From: Aralia elata
Lineage: Eukaryota; Streptophyta; Magnoliopsida; Apiales; Araliaceae
Direction of reading: 5' to 3'
NCBI GenBank assembly: GCA_034770075.1
Contig: CM068380.1
Span: 83,598,112-83,662,111 of the forward strand
DNA: 64,000 nucleotides
The translations under genes were made by a program, and so were the position numbers. Each line of letters begins with the position of its first letter. Within the stretch, counting starts at the first letter, position 1. The notes beneath the pieces were generated by a model. That model ran no database searches. It was not told where the DNA came from and was given only the letters and a program-made list of their open reading frames with translations. Of this stretch, positions 45,270 through 56,500 are shown piece after piece.

Positions 45270-45865
45270 AAATTTTAAAAAATCCTTAATTTACCCTGAT
45301 CATATAAATTTGAGTAAAGAGAAGCCACATATCCATATGTAGTCTCTTTATTGGAATGGTAAACTCTATTTGTCAAAATTAGTTTTGTTGTTTCTTTTAT
45401 GTTATTATTGTTTATTACTAATGAAATGCATAGTTTTATATAATGCATTTATTGCACTAGTTTGTGTTTTGTACGAATTCAAAAATTAGTTATTATTACT
45501 TGGAGAATTAATTTTATACAGATTGTCTCTAAACTAGTATTTTTATAACATCTAATAAGAATCAAATAATTTTGTATTTTTAGAGAACATCAATAAATTT
45601 TGATTATTTTAACAAAATATGTAATATTATTTATTATTATAAAATCTATTTAATAATTTTAACATAATCAATTTTTTTTCAAATTATAGAGTTGACAAAT
45701 TTCTATTAAATATTATAAAAATACAAGTAGTCTTTATAGAATTTATTCTCTATCACTTGAATCTTGATCTTTCTGATTGCTTGTTAAAATAGGACAAAAG
45801 AAAATCTTGTTATTTTGAAAAGTAGACCCAAAAAAAAAAGTAAACCGAATTTGTTTAACAAAATA

Positions 45866-46244
45866 CTCCCTATGTCCAATATTAAAGGTCTACTTTTTAG
45901 ATGGCACACAGATTAAGGTTATAAATTTATTCCTAATATACCACTATCAAATTAGTATCTCCAACCCATGTCCTCTTTCATTCAATATATATGCATATTT
46001 CAATTTTTAATATTTTAATTACTTATTAATTAACATTAACATTTAGTCAACTTTTTATTTTTTTCATAATGGTCAAATTGTTAATGATTTCACTTTCCTA
46101 CAAATTAATTAGATGTATTTAAAAATTGTGGAAGGTATACTTGACAAAAAATGAGTAAAAATAATAGAAATTTAGAAATGAAACAATTAATTTAGGACAG
46201 ATAAAAAAGGGAAAAGTGATGATTTAATATGGGGGCGGAAGGAG
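45866..46244. mobile_element. Stowaway-like MITE
   Basis: It is flanked by TA. The left end CTCCCTATGTCCAATATTAA and the right end (other strand) CTCCTTCCGCCCCCATATTA match over most of about 30 bases. It is about 379 bp, longer than the other copies, and non-coding. Confidence 0.6.
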
Positions 46245-47503
46245 TAATTAATAAAGTTAAAGTGATGGTTGTTATAAAACTATGTGGCAAAGCTAATATC
46301 AACCGAGGTTGGAGAATGGAGATGTTAATGAAAAAGATTTTTGCACTTCCTTTGCTCCGACGACAAGAGAATTTAGTAAAGTGAGATATTTGATGAAAAA
46401 TAGAAACTTTAACAAAATCAACAATTAAAATAAAACAATTTTACTAACGTACAGAAATAAACATGGTACATTGACTTATGTGTCCATAAGATAATTTCCA
46501 TGGAGTAATATACATTTAAGGAAAAATTTAAAGATACAAAATAGTACCGCAAGTGTACATTATTAAATTGAAAAATTGATAAATATAGATCGAATCTACA
46601 AAGACTAAATTAATTTCAAAACATCTTTAATATTTATTTTAGACGAATTAGAAATAAAAATTTAGAATCATTAATTACAATTAAACTAATTAGAATACGA
46701 GGAAACAATCCAGGCATCCGAATCTATTAAACAATAAACATAATAAGTAATCTAATATCTTCTATTTTTATAACTTAATTATGGTTTTGATCTTCCTTCC
46801 CTTTAATTTAGTAATTTTATAACTAACATGAGTAAGTATAGACTATGAAAATTTAAGTATTAACTATAATTCATCAAAATTTCTTTGAGCAAGCATGAAT
46901 TATAAAAAACTCATATCTTAACAATAATATATCAAAACCTCTTAATTAATTTAAAATCGGATAAGAATTATAAAACGAAAGTATTTCAATAACAAAACAT
47001 CAAGACGAAATCAATTAAACATTAAAACATGCATAATTAATAGAAAAAATAGAGAATATTATCGTGAATAATTATTTAATTTCATCTTCATCCTTGATTA
47101 AAGAAATTAGCTAGACATTAAAATAAATAAACTAACTAAAATAAAGAAAAAAAAGATATGAAAAATAAATAAGAAAACTCTCTTTATTAACGATCATCCA
47201 ATGAGCGTACAATAAAGAAGTAATTCAATCCTCTCACTCCTGTTCCTAACTTAAACTAATACATAAAAAATACCTATTATCTCCTCTATTTATAGGCATA
47301 AGGCATTAATTTTTTTTTCCTAGTGACAATCAACTTCTCAAAGATATCTTTTAGATGAACTTTCCTTTCTCTTGTTGTATTTGACTTTGCACACCAAGAT
47401 TGTTCCACCTCCGTCCTTCTCGTTGTAGAATTATTCTTTGATCACTAAGATTTTGATTTTATTATAATAAAATATTAAATCTTATAAAATAAAATAAAAT
47501 ATA

Positions 47504-47759
47504 CTCCATTCGTTCCAGGATAAAAGTATCCCATTGATTTCTATGGTCAAATTGATTATTTTTCAAATCAATATATCTTATTATTATTTTATATATATGT
47601 AAAAAGCCTATAAACTACATACAATTTAGTACTAATCTCAAGATGTTTGTTTTTTTAAAAATTTAAATATATATATATATATATATAATTTTTAATTTTA
47701 AAAATGGTCAATTTGACCATAAAAATCAATGAAAGACTTTTATCTCGAAAGGGATGGAG
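47504..47759. mobile_element. Stowaway-type MITE 4
   Basis: It is 256 bp between TA dinucleotides. The left end is CTCCATTCGTTCCAGGATAA and the right end (other strand) is CTCCATCCCTTTCGAGATAA, and both continue into paired ATGGTCAAATTGA blocks. It is a different sequence family from MITEs 1-3. It lies 0.4 kb upstream of the PLC-like gene. Confidence 0.8.
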
Positions 47760-48194
47760 TATTAATTAAATAAATTAATATAATTAAAAAGACAAAATTA
47801 AAGATAACAGCTCTTCAATGGTGGCTCGGTTGGTACTTGGTCCTAGATACTTAATTTTAAATGATTGGGCATGGCATAGCAAATCAGCAAATAGCAAGGA
47901 TTCAGTCTCGAATTTGTTGTGTGGGCGACGTGTACGTTTTGTAGTTTGTACGCGTTCCCTTCCCTCTCAAAGACTTTTACAATTACCGACAAGAACCTTT
48001 CTACTTTTCACATCGTCATCGTCATCATAATTTTGGCTTTCCTTATTTATTTATATTACCTAATTCCCCATAACTGTCAATTTCAAATACTCCATAAAAC
48101 CAAATTAACCTCCTAAAATTACTTCTAATTCATCCCATCATTCGCCGGCAACCCCCTCTCTCTCTCCCTCTAAAACTTTGACGGCGTACCTGAA

Positions 48195-51100
48195 ATGCAG
48201 GCATGCAAATTTTCATCATCATAAATTTTCTCTTACTTACTAAATTTAATATACTACTACTACAACTGCTGTAATTCTTCTTAACACTCTCTTGTGCTTT
48301 TGCAGGGAATCAATTTTCTCCTCTCCAAATTTCTATTTGTAACAATTTGTCTCCTCAGCTATTCATCAAGTCTTCAGGTTCGTGTTTTTCTTTCTCGTTT
48401 CATCTTCAATTTCTTATTTAATTTCCAGTTCATTGTATGTAGTAGGAGTAGTATTCACTGGAGTACTTATGTATTTATTAATAGATCGGAGAAACATGTT
48501 CCTCCGGCAGCAAATGCGACGCAGGCTTGCTCTGCGGCACCTGCCCTGCAAATGGTAACACCCGCTCCAGATGTACCCGCATCCGACCCTTGACTCCAAC
48601 ATCAACGGTACTTGTATGAGCATCACTATCTTATTATTGCTAGCTAGTCAATACGACGTTTTCCTAAATTAATTAATTTCGTTTTTGAGAATTTATGGTT
48701 TCTCTGCTTATTTGAGCAGGTGAAAGGTCTGCCGTTTAATCGCTATTCATGGCTGACGACTCACAATTCGTTTGCCATATCGGGTGTTAAGTCGGATACG
48801 GGTTCTGTCATTCTTGCCCCGACTAATCAAGAGGACTCTGTTACCAGTCAGCTTCAAGTAAGTAAAGCTCCATTTTTTTAATGTCGATGTAATTTTCTTT
48901 TTAAGAAAAGCTTTTTATTTGAGAACTATACCTGTAGCATTACTCTTTCAAGTTTCAAAAACCCCTACATGGTTTATTCAATATTATTAAGGTGATCGAT
49001 GGATTCTCTAATAATTGAGAAAAATTATGAGACACGGGTTATTAACTAACAATGTGCTTTATATTTTTATTTATTCAATCCTGATCATACATTTTTTAAT
49101 ATACATATAAACTAAAAATGCATTCAATGTAGTGAAATCTTTTCTCTTTTTTTGACCGCATGTACCTCTTTTCCAGGGAAATATGTTGTATATATCCCAA
49201 GTCTCGTAAATATATGAGAGACTGATTTACAATCTGTTACAGTCAGAATATATGAAATCTTCTGAAGTAAAGTTGGGTGCAAATTGTCTCGACATATAGT
49301 GCAATGCTAATAGATTTGTTTCTTTTGTAGAATGGCGTTCGAGGGCTAATGCTTGATATGTATGACTTCAACAATGACGTATGGTTATGTCACTCGTTCA
49401 GTGGGATATGTTTAAATGTTACAGCATTTGTAAGTGTCTCTATGATACTCTATCTACTTGTTTTTATATATTGTGATTTGTGAGAGTAGTTTCTCTTATA
49501 TTACAGTTTGCAATTTTCCATTGTTTATTTTTTTTTCCCAGCAACCTGCAATTAAAACTCTTAGAGAGATTCAAGTGTTTCTGGAAGCAAACCCATCAGA
49601 GATTGTGACCATTTTCATCGAGGATTATGTAACATCTCCACAGGGATTGACAAAGGTCTTTAATGCATCTGGTCTCAGTAAATACATGTTTCCTTTGTCT
49701 CGGATGCCTAAAAATGGTGGAGATTGGCCTACAGTGGATGATATGATCCGACAGAATCAACGTTTGGTGGTCTTTACCTCTAAATCATCTAAAGAAGCAT
49801 CAGAGGGGATAGCTTATGAATGGAGATATGTGGTAGAAAATCAATGTGAGTATAATTTTTATCTCCATTTGTATACTGTGGTGAAAGGTTAGCATACGGT
49901 AGCTGTTGCACGAATTACCTTTTTATGCTTAAAAAAAAATTATTTCACAAATATAGAACCTAAAATTTTTATGAGCATTTCAATTAAAAAAAGGATCATG
50001 TCACAAATATGAACTGGACTGTCATGCTTTAGGACAGCAAGTATCCTATATTTAGAAATTACTGAACATTTTACCACATCCGTTCCACAAAAAGAGTCTC
50101 ATTTGTCAAATTTTTTTATTCAACAAAAAGAGTCTACTTTTTAGAGATAGTAGTATAACATGAGATCATGTCCTCAAGTTTAATATCATATTACCACTAT
50201 CATCCCGTATTACTAAACTAACAACTTATTTTATTTTAAGAGGTATACATGAAACACAAATAGATCCTTCATACTTGCTAATTTTATAAATGAGACTCTT
50301 TTTTGTGGAACAGGGAGTTCTTTTTAATCATCCAATTGACATGAGCTTGTGTTCCATATTCATTCACTAAACATTTGCAGCGTTTGACTTCCAGTTATTT
50401 AATCTTTTTAAAATTACTTCCAAGTTAATGCTGAGCTGAAATTGCAGATGGAAATGGTGGGATGACTGCTGGTTCCTGTCCAAGGCGCTCTGAATCGTCT
50501 CGAATGAACTCAAGAACTATTTCACTTGTACTTCAGAATTACTTTCCAACAAATCCCAACTTAACAACAGCTTGTATGGATAATTCGGCTCCACTGATTA
50601 GTATGATGAACACTTGTCAAGAAGCAGCTGGAAAGCGATGGCCAAACTTCATTGCTGTTGATTTTTACCAGGTATGAGCGCTCAACACTAGATATAACTT
50701 TAATCAAGTCGTGCATCATTATTCGCTAACCATTATAGCCACATGAACAAAAAAATTTAAATTTTGCCAACTCCAATGGTGTTTTGCTGCAGAGGAACGA
50801 TGGAGGAGGAGCTCCAGAAGCCGTGGACGAAGCAAATGGTCAGCTCACTTGTGGATGTGCCAGCATAGCGTATTGCAAGGTTAGCTAATTTCAACTATTA
50901 TCTTTTCCCGCTTTTAACATGATCAAAAGTTCACATACCACAAATTTATTATCAGCCCATACTTTCATTAATTTTAAATCGGTTGCAAAAAATTCTCTAT
51001 CATACCAAATGATTTTATAGATTATCTTTTTTCTTTCTCTTTTATTCTTTTTATATGTTTTTCTGTTGTTTCCAATCCTTTTTTTAAACTCCAGTGACTA

Positions 51101-51533
51101 TACATTTGTTTGATGCTAATAAATTATCTAAATTAGATATAAATTAGAGGGACTGCACACTTAAAAGCTTTATATTTTTTTTCCCTCCTTTTTTTCTTGG
51201 AGGTGAGTAATGTCAGAACTAGGAGTTGAGCTTAGAAAGTAATGCCATACTATAAGAATGAATCAAGGAATTTATAACTCTAGTAAGGATATAAATTAAC
51301 TAGTTCACTCACCCATTATCTTTCTGAAATTTTCCTTTTTTCCCCAAATATTACAGGCAAATGCAACATTCGGCACATGTGACACCCCTCGGCTTTCACC
51401 TCCGCCACCAGCAGGACTCACACCTGGACCACCCTCGCAAGATCCCAGCAATGATTCTTCGGTTACTACACTGGTCCAACTTCATTGGTTGATCGGAACA
51501 ATTCTTGTTACAATTCTCGTACCATGGTTATAA
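48195..51533 (+). CDS. PI-PLC X-domain protein, secreted and GPI-type
   Basis: This is a PLC-like phosphodiesterase of the bacterial-type, X-domain-only class (Arabidopsis At4g36945/At5g67130 type). Nine exons: 48195-48200, 48306-48377, 48485-48607, 48720-48857, 49331-49429, 49542-49845, 50448-50671, 50793-50879 and 51357-51533, giving about 409 residues. The signal peptide is encoded by exon 2 (INFLLSKFLFVTICLLSY). A Cys-rich segment (about 30-57) follows, then the X domain with its two expected catalytic histidines in TTHNSF (about 82) and LCHSF (about 134). The tail is Pro-rich with a hydrophobic end suited to a GPI anchor. Exons 2-9 are firm. The 6-nt first coding exon uses a GC donor and is provisional. 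Physiological substrate is not established for this class. Confidence 0.9.
50075..50317. mobile_element. MITE in PLC-gene intron 6
   Basis: The left end reads CATCCGTTCCACAAAAAGAG then TCTCATTT. The right end, on the other strand, reads CTCCCTGTTCCACAAAAAAG then AGTCTCATTT. The inverted ends extend about 30 bases. It is the same family as the element at 59880 in the NAPRT gene. The TA duplication is not clean. Confidence 0.75.
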
Positions 51534-51886
51534 GACGTACATATTTATTGCTGAAGAGTCTCCCTTCTTATTCTTTGAACCACACGGCTTTATATATAAA
51601 ATTAGATTTGATGACCAATTTATACTTGCTTTTTAGAGTATGTATTGTGGTTCCCTGCTTCATTATGTAAATATGAAGGTAATATTTTAAAGTAAAGATA
51701 TCAGTTTGAAGCAAAGGAAGCACAAAAAGAATTTTGTGTACTGTATCTAAAATTTATGGAAGAGGTAGTTTTTGAACTTAGCTAAAATCTGGTATCATGA
51801 AAAATAAATCAGTATAACCGTCTGTCTGGGAGCACTTATGGCTAGATATGACTATGAGGTGAGGTCCCATGCAAAAAAAAGCCAAA
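51534..51886. other. PLC-gene 3' region
   Basis: It contains the presumed 3' UTR. Nothing else is seen except a run of eight A's at 51873-51880, which on the minus strand is a T8 pol III terminator for tRNA-Ser. Confidence 0.6.
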
Positions 51887-51968
51887 CGACGCCTGAGAGA
51901 TTCGAACTCTCGCGGGGAAAACCCATGTACTTAGCAGGCACACGCCTTAACCACTCGGCCAAAGCGTC
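51887..51968 (-). tRNA. tRNA-Ser(GCU)
   Basis: This complete 82-nt class II tRNA lies on the minus strand. The acceptor GACGCTT pairs with AGGCGTC, and the discriminator is G. The D-arm is GGCCGAGTGGTTAAGGC. The anticodon loop TGCTAA gives the anticodon GCT. There is a long variable arm, and the T-arm is GAGAGTTCGAATCTCTC. No intron. A T8 terminator follows seven bases downstream. Confidence 0.97.
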
Positions 51969-52350
51969 TGATGTAATGTGCAGGGGATTAGACATAAATT
52001 TGAATGTATAATTGGAATTAGATCTTGAGGAAAATATGCTGCAATAATGTCTATCTTTGTGATTCCACTTTCACGAGCCAACTGCCTTTAGTGAGATGAA
52101 AGTTCCGACACCATAAATCATAATATCATTTGCCGGTTACCAAACAACAAATCAAGCAGATCTTAGAGTTGAAAAAATCCTCTCTCTTTTTTTTTTCCTC
52201 ATGTTATCGAATCACAAATCAATCCACCTTTATGGAAATGGATAGGCCAATATTAATTTTTCATTTTACCAGACCTGGTTAAAGACAATTTTATCTATTC
52301 TTCGTTGGATGGATGGCAGTAGACAATAATAGTACATAACCTCAAACATT

Positions 52351-52352
<2 letters not shown>

Positions 52353-52439
<87 letters not shown>
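52353..52439. repeat. Compound (TA)n(CA)n microsatellite
   Basis: About 54 bases of TA are followed by about 32 bases of CA without interruption. Confidence 0.95.
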
Positions 52440-52441
<2 letters not shown>

Positions 52442-52752
52442 CATGTTTTGAGTTTTTTGTTTTTATTTTTTCGGCTGCAAAATATAGTTTTTATTTATGC
52501 AGACATATTTACTTGATCCAAAAGATTTGGATACACTATCATAACATTAAAGATTTCAAGTGCATAGCTTTCTTATAAGTTATAACTAAAATAGTCTAAT
52601 ACGGAAACATGTTCATAGCTTTGTGAAGGCAAATTTTGTAAGATAACATAACCAACAAAATACACACACCCCCGCAAGATAGAACGCTCGAAACCCAACC
52701 TTCTTCCGCCTTCCTTTTGGATCTTATATTTTATAAAGCCTATCTGTAGAAG

Positions 52753-52830
52753 TGGCGAATGGGTCGAGTCATTGATAGGTTGACTCACTAATGGGCCATT
52801 AATAAATGGGTTAAATATGGATAAAATATT
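52753..52830 (+). mobile_element. hAT-like transposon fragment
   Basis: GTGGCGAATGGGTCGAGTCA followed by GGTTGACTCACTAATGGGCC and AATGGGTTAAATATGG resembles the GGCGAATGGGTCGGGT-type ends of plant hAT-related repeats. No coding and no second end were found. Confidence 0.4.
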
Positions 52831-53522
52831 ACGAATAACTTATCTGTAATGAAAATTGTGTATGTAGATTCTCTTTATGGTACACATTTATGTTCAGGAA
52901 CTAAAACCAAGTCGGGTGGGAAAAAAAACCCAAAGAGAGAATGAAGGAATTAGTGTTCAATTTTCATGATAAACATACAAACTTAATCCAGAAATTATGT
53001 ACATTCTCAAGTTTTAAGGAGTAATGATACTTCCAGTGTATGGCATTCAAACGGAAAGAATGAGCCGAAACAAAAAGGCAGTTATGAAGATTCTATAAAA
53101 TAATCTGCTCAAGAATTGAACTCGTAAGAAAGTAAGAATCTATGATTATTTATAATATTGCATCAGAATACAGCGTGCTAACAATTTATATTCTGTTAAA
53201 ACTTAAAATCTTCATTCATTGACCTGTCAAGATTCTGTAATAATACGTATGCAAGTTGGATAGATATAGAACATTATGCAGTTTGAAGTGTCCACTGGAG
53301 TAAAATGTAACCCATATATAAGATTTGTATTTATAAATATTGTAAAGGAATTTTATTTCACAAACACAATTGGAACAAACATAAATGAATTAAAACATAT
53401 GAACTCATCCTTACTATTTTTTTAAAATAAATAAAAATAAAAAGAGAGAAAACCTTCTTGCAGTTTATTTTTTGATTACCGTTCATTTAGTATATGATGT
53501 TCCTTCAGTAAAATATACATCC

Positions 53523-56500
53523 TCACTGCAACTCCCCAACAGGTGCCTCATTGAGCCATAGAAAATGAATAAAGTCGTACAACTTTGTACTTACACTAAC
53601 CTGCACAATGATGAAATGCACCTATGATTGGAAGTTGGAACAAGCAAATATACTCATAAGTCATAACAGAGTTATTATTATTTTTATTATTATTATTTAG
53701 ATAAGTATCCTCGTAACAAAATTATTGTTTCCAAGTCTTGGTCATGCATGTGAAAAATGTGTTTATTATACCTTATAAGGTGTAGGGTTCAACCTCCTCA
53801 TGTGATCGGGCCGCATTTGTTCCAGTTGGTTGATACAGCGGTCCCTGATCTCCTTAAGGGGCAGTAATTCTTCTCTTGCTTTATCTTCAAAGGGCAAAAC
53901 CAAGTCCAGACATTGTAAATGAATGAGTCTATATATACTGATTAATAAGACTGTGGTGATTGTTTTTGCTTGAAAAATTTTAGCAAATTTTTTCTGCTTT
54001 GTCAAAGCAAAGTTTTAAAAGTTCTCAAAAGTAAGTATTCAGTAATAATTGTTTCCAGAGGTCAAGTTACACATTCTAAAATACTAAATTCTTACCAGGG
54101 CTCCCAGGCCAAAAGCACTTCAGAAGCTCCTCAACACGCTGTGGCACCACATAAGCTCTTTTGGATTCGTTAAATGGGTGACGACACAGAATCCGTTCCC
54201 CTGCCTGAACTTAAACTTATAGAGTAAGATAGAGTAAGATATGCATAAGAATATTCTATAGCTACTTATTTACGAATTATATGAGAACACTAGAAAACAA
54301 GTGTCTCAAACTAACATAGAAAATACAGCGCTCAGCAGTTCACTGATAACAGTTCTATTGAAAAAAAGGGGGGGAAATATACATACATACATATATATAT
54401 ATAGCAAAACAAATACTATACAAATACTGAAGGAATGAGACACATTTTAGTCTCTTTATTTCATTCATTTTTATTAAGGTCAGTAAAAATTTTATTATTT
54501 TATAATCAAATAAACCTTGTGTGTTTTTTTCAATCACGTATTTAAACTTCTCTTAAATCCCTTACTGTCATTCATATCAGAGAGGGAGATGCCTTACACC
54601 GATACCAACATGCACACAAATTGGGGTATTCTTTTATAATATTAAACTCTTACTGGAAAAGAGAGAGAGAGAGAGAAAAGTTTAGATAAGATTCTGAAAA
54701 GCGCTCTATAGGCACCCGCCTAAGCGTTGAATTCCCCTTCACTGCCACGCGTACGGCAAAATTGCTTCAGAAAGCATCTAAGTACTCAAAATCGTCCATG
54801 ACTCGTCCGAGTCGCATGACTTAGACTCGACTCAGTATCAATAATTCCATAAAAAAAGGAAGAATAAAAAGAAATTGAAGATGAAGAAGAAGAAGAATAT
54901 TATATCACTGAGATGCCTTCGTAGTCGCCGTTTGTTGTGCCACCGCCATAAAACTCCATAGGTGACGCAGGAAGGGGTGAGATGAAGAAGAGAGGTTTCT
55001 CCGGCTCTTTACATCATGGAACACTAGCAGCTAGTTGCTATCGCCAGCTCTGCTATCGCGTCTCTCCTATATCAAAGTTCTTGGGTTTTTTATTTAGATA
55101 TGTACTAGTACCCAGTAATTGTTATCAGGTTATGTAGTTATTATGCTAAAGGAACCATATGAAAGTTTATACATAATATTACATGTAGTTAAAATTTGGT
55201 ATGTTTTAAATTCCACATCTACATTTTCACTACCAAAAAAAAAGAAAAAAAAAATTACACCTCATGGAGTTCCCACCCAGGACCTGCTTGCCTAGGCACT
55301 CAAAACTCCCTTCGCCGCCTAGGCCTGCCTAACGCTTTTTAGAACATTGGATTAGACTGAAAGTGCATAATCTTATTAACAAATAAATTAGCTGAAAAAT
55401 CCTGCCAGAGCTGAACTTTGAATGTGGGGGCCGTTCTTATTTTACCGGTGCACCCTGTTCACACCATGTAAAGCACCTCTCCAAACCAGTGTTTTTATAC
55501 ATTGGAGTAAAAATTTAATCATGCACATATCCTACATATAACCATAAATTCCATTAGAGGATTACCTCATCCCCATCCTTCCTACTGAAAGAACCAAGCA
55601 TGAAATAAATGGTACCTATCCAGTATCCACTGTATACAACTTTCAGAGAGAGTTGCTCTTATGACTTCCTTTAAAATGACAGATATACCGACGTAGAAAA
55701 ATGTTTGATAGATCAGATTCTTTTAGTTTTGGCCATTAAACTGGCAGAATCAGACTATAATCTGAAGAAGTTCACAAATATTTAATAAAGTCGAGAGAAG
55801 AAGGAGCATCTTATTAAGCATTGCTTGTATTGATTTGGGTCAGAAAGATGAATTGAATGGAAAAAGGGGAAGGGATTATAGACACTTTCATAAACATATA
55901 CGCCCCCATGCTAAAATAATACTACCATTTTCTTCAAGAAATACAAAGAAAATAGAATGCTTTCTGGACAGAGGGAGTACAATGTAAGGTGAGAGCCTGA
56001 AATTTTTAAAGGTCATACTCTACAGATTAAGCTTTTAGACAAGTAATTTTTACCAACATCCTTTTTTCTTGATTCTTTTGGTTTAGTTGCACTAGATGCA
56101 CTCAATTCCCTCTGATGTTCCTCTATGCGCAACAACTGCTCCTCTGGACTTTGAGAAAACAATTTAGAAGTCAACATAAATGTTAGGGCTACTATTTGAC
56201 AGTTCTGCATTTTTTTTTTTGTAAATGAAAGCTCTTTGTTGTCAGTCTTTTCCATTTTTCATAACCAGGCCAAGAAGTAAAGACAATGTGATGCAAGAAA
56301 CTACTTCTCAGCAATGAACAAGTAAAGAATAAAAGATCTATATCTTGTACAAAACTCACTTTACTGAAAAGTTAAACAAATATGTAAGCAGATCACATCC
56401 TGTCCTGTTAATTTCTGATTCATATAGTAGTGCAAAAAAAACAAAATATTTAGTCATGAATGTGGCTGGTCATCTAACAATCAGTAGAATTCTTAATGAA

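Larger units (their letters stand above)
41010..48194. other. Gene-poor interval, MAPKKK to PLC-like gene
   Basis: No gene is supported. The MAPKKK 3' UTR comes first, and a (GTCC)n run lies at 41334-41354. Also present are a GTCTG-type pentanucleotide run (42568-42587), a strong foldback (42971-43095), Stowaway-like elements (44023-44251, 45866-46244, 47504-47759), and a (TA)n run (45236-45263). A degraded transposon-like stretch at 46540-47320 contains TACCGCAAGTGTACA and AGATCGAATCTACAAAG words common in plant LTR elements. The last 380 bases are the PLC-gene promoter and leader. Confidence 0.55.
51969..53522. other. Intergenic between convergent PLC-like and NAPRT genes
   Basis: No gene is seen. 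It holds a compound (TA)n(CA)n microsatellite (52353-52439), a short hAT-like terminal sequence (52753-52830), and the presumed NAPRT 3' UTR at the right end. Confidence 0.6.

Noticed and set aside
49458..49892. Long frame across PLC-gene exon 6 as a separate gene
   Set aside because: It includes intron on both sides; splice sites at 49542 and 49845 join it in frame to the neighbouring exons.
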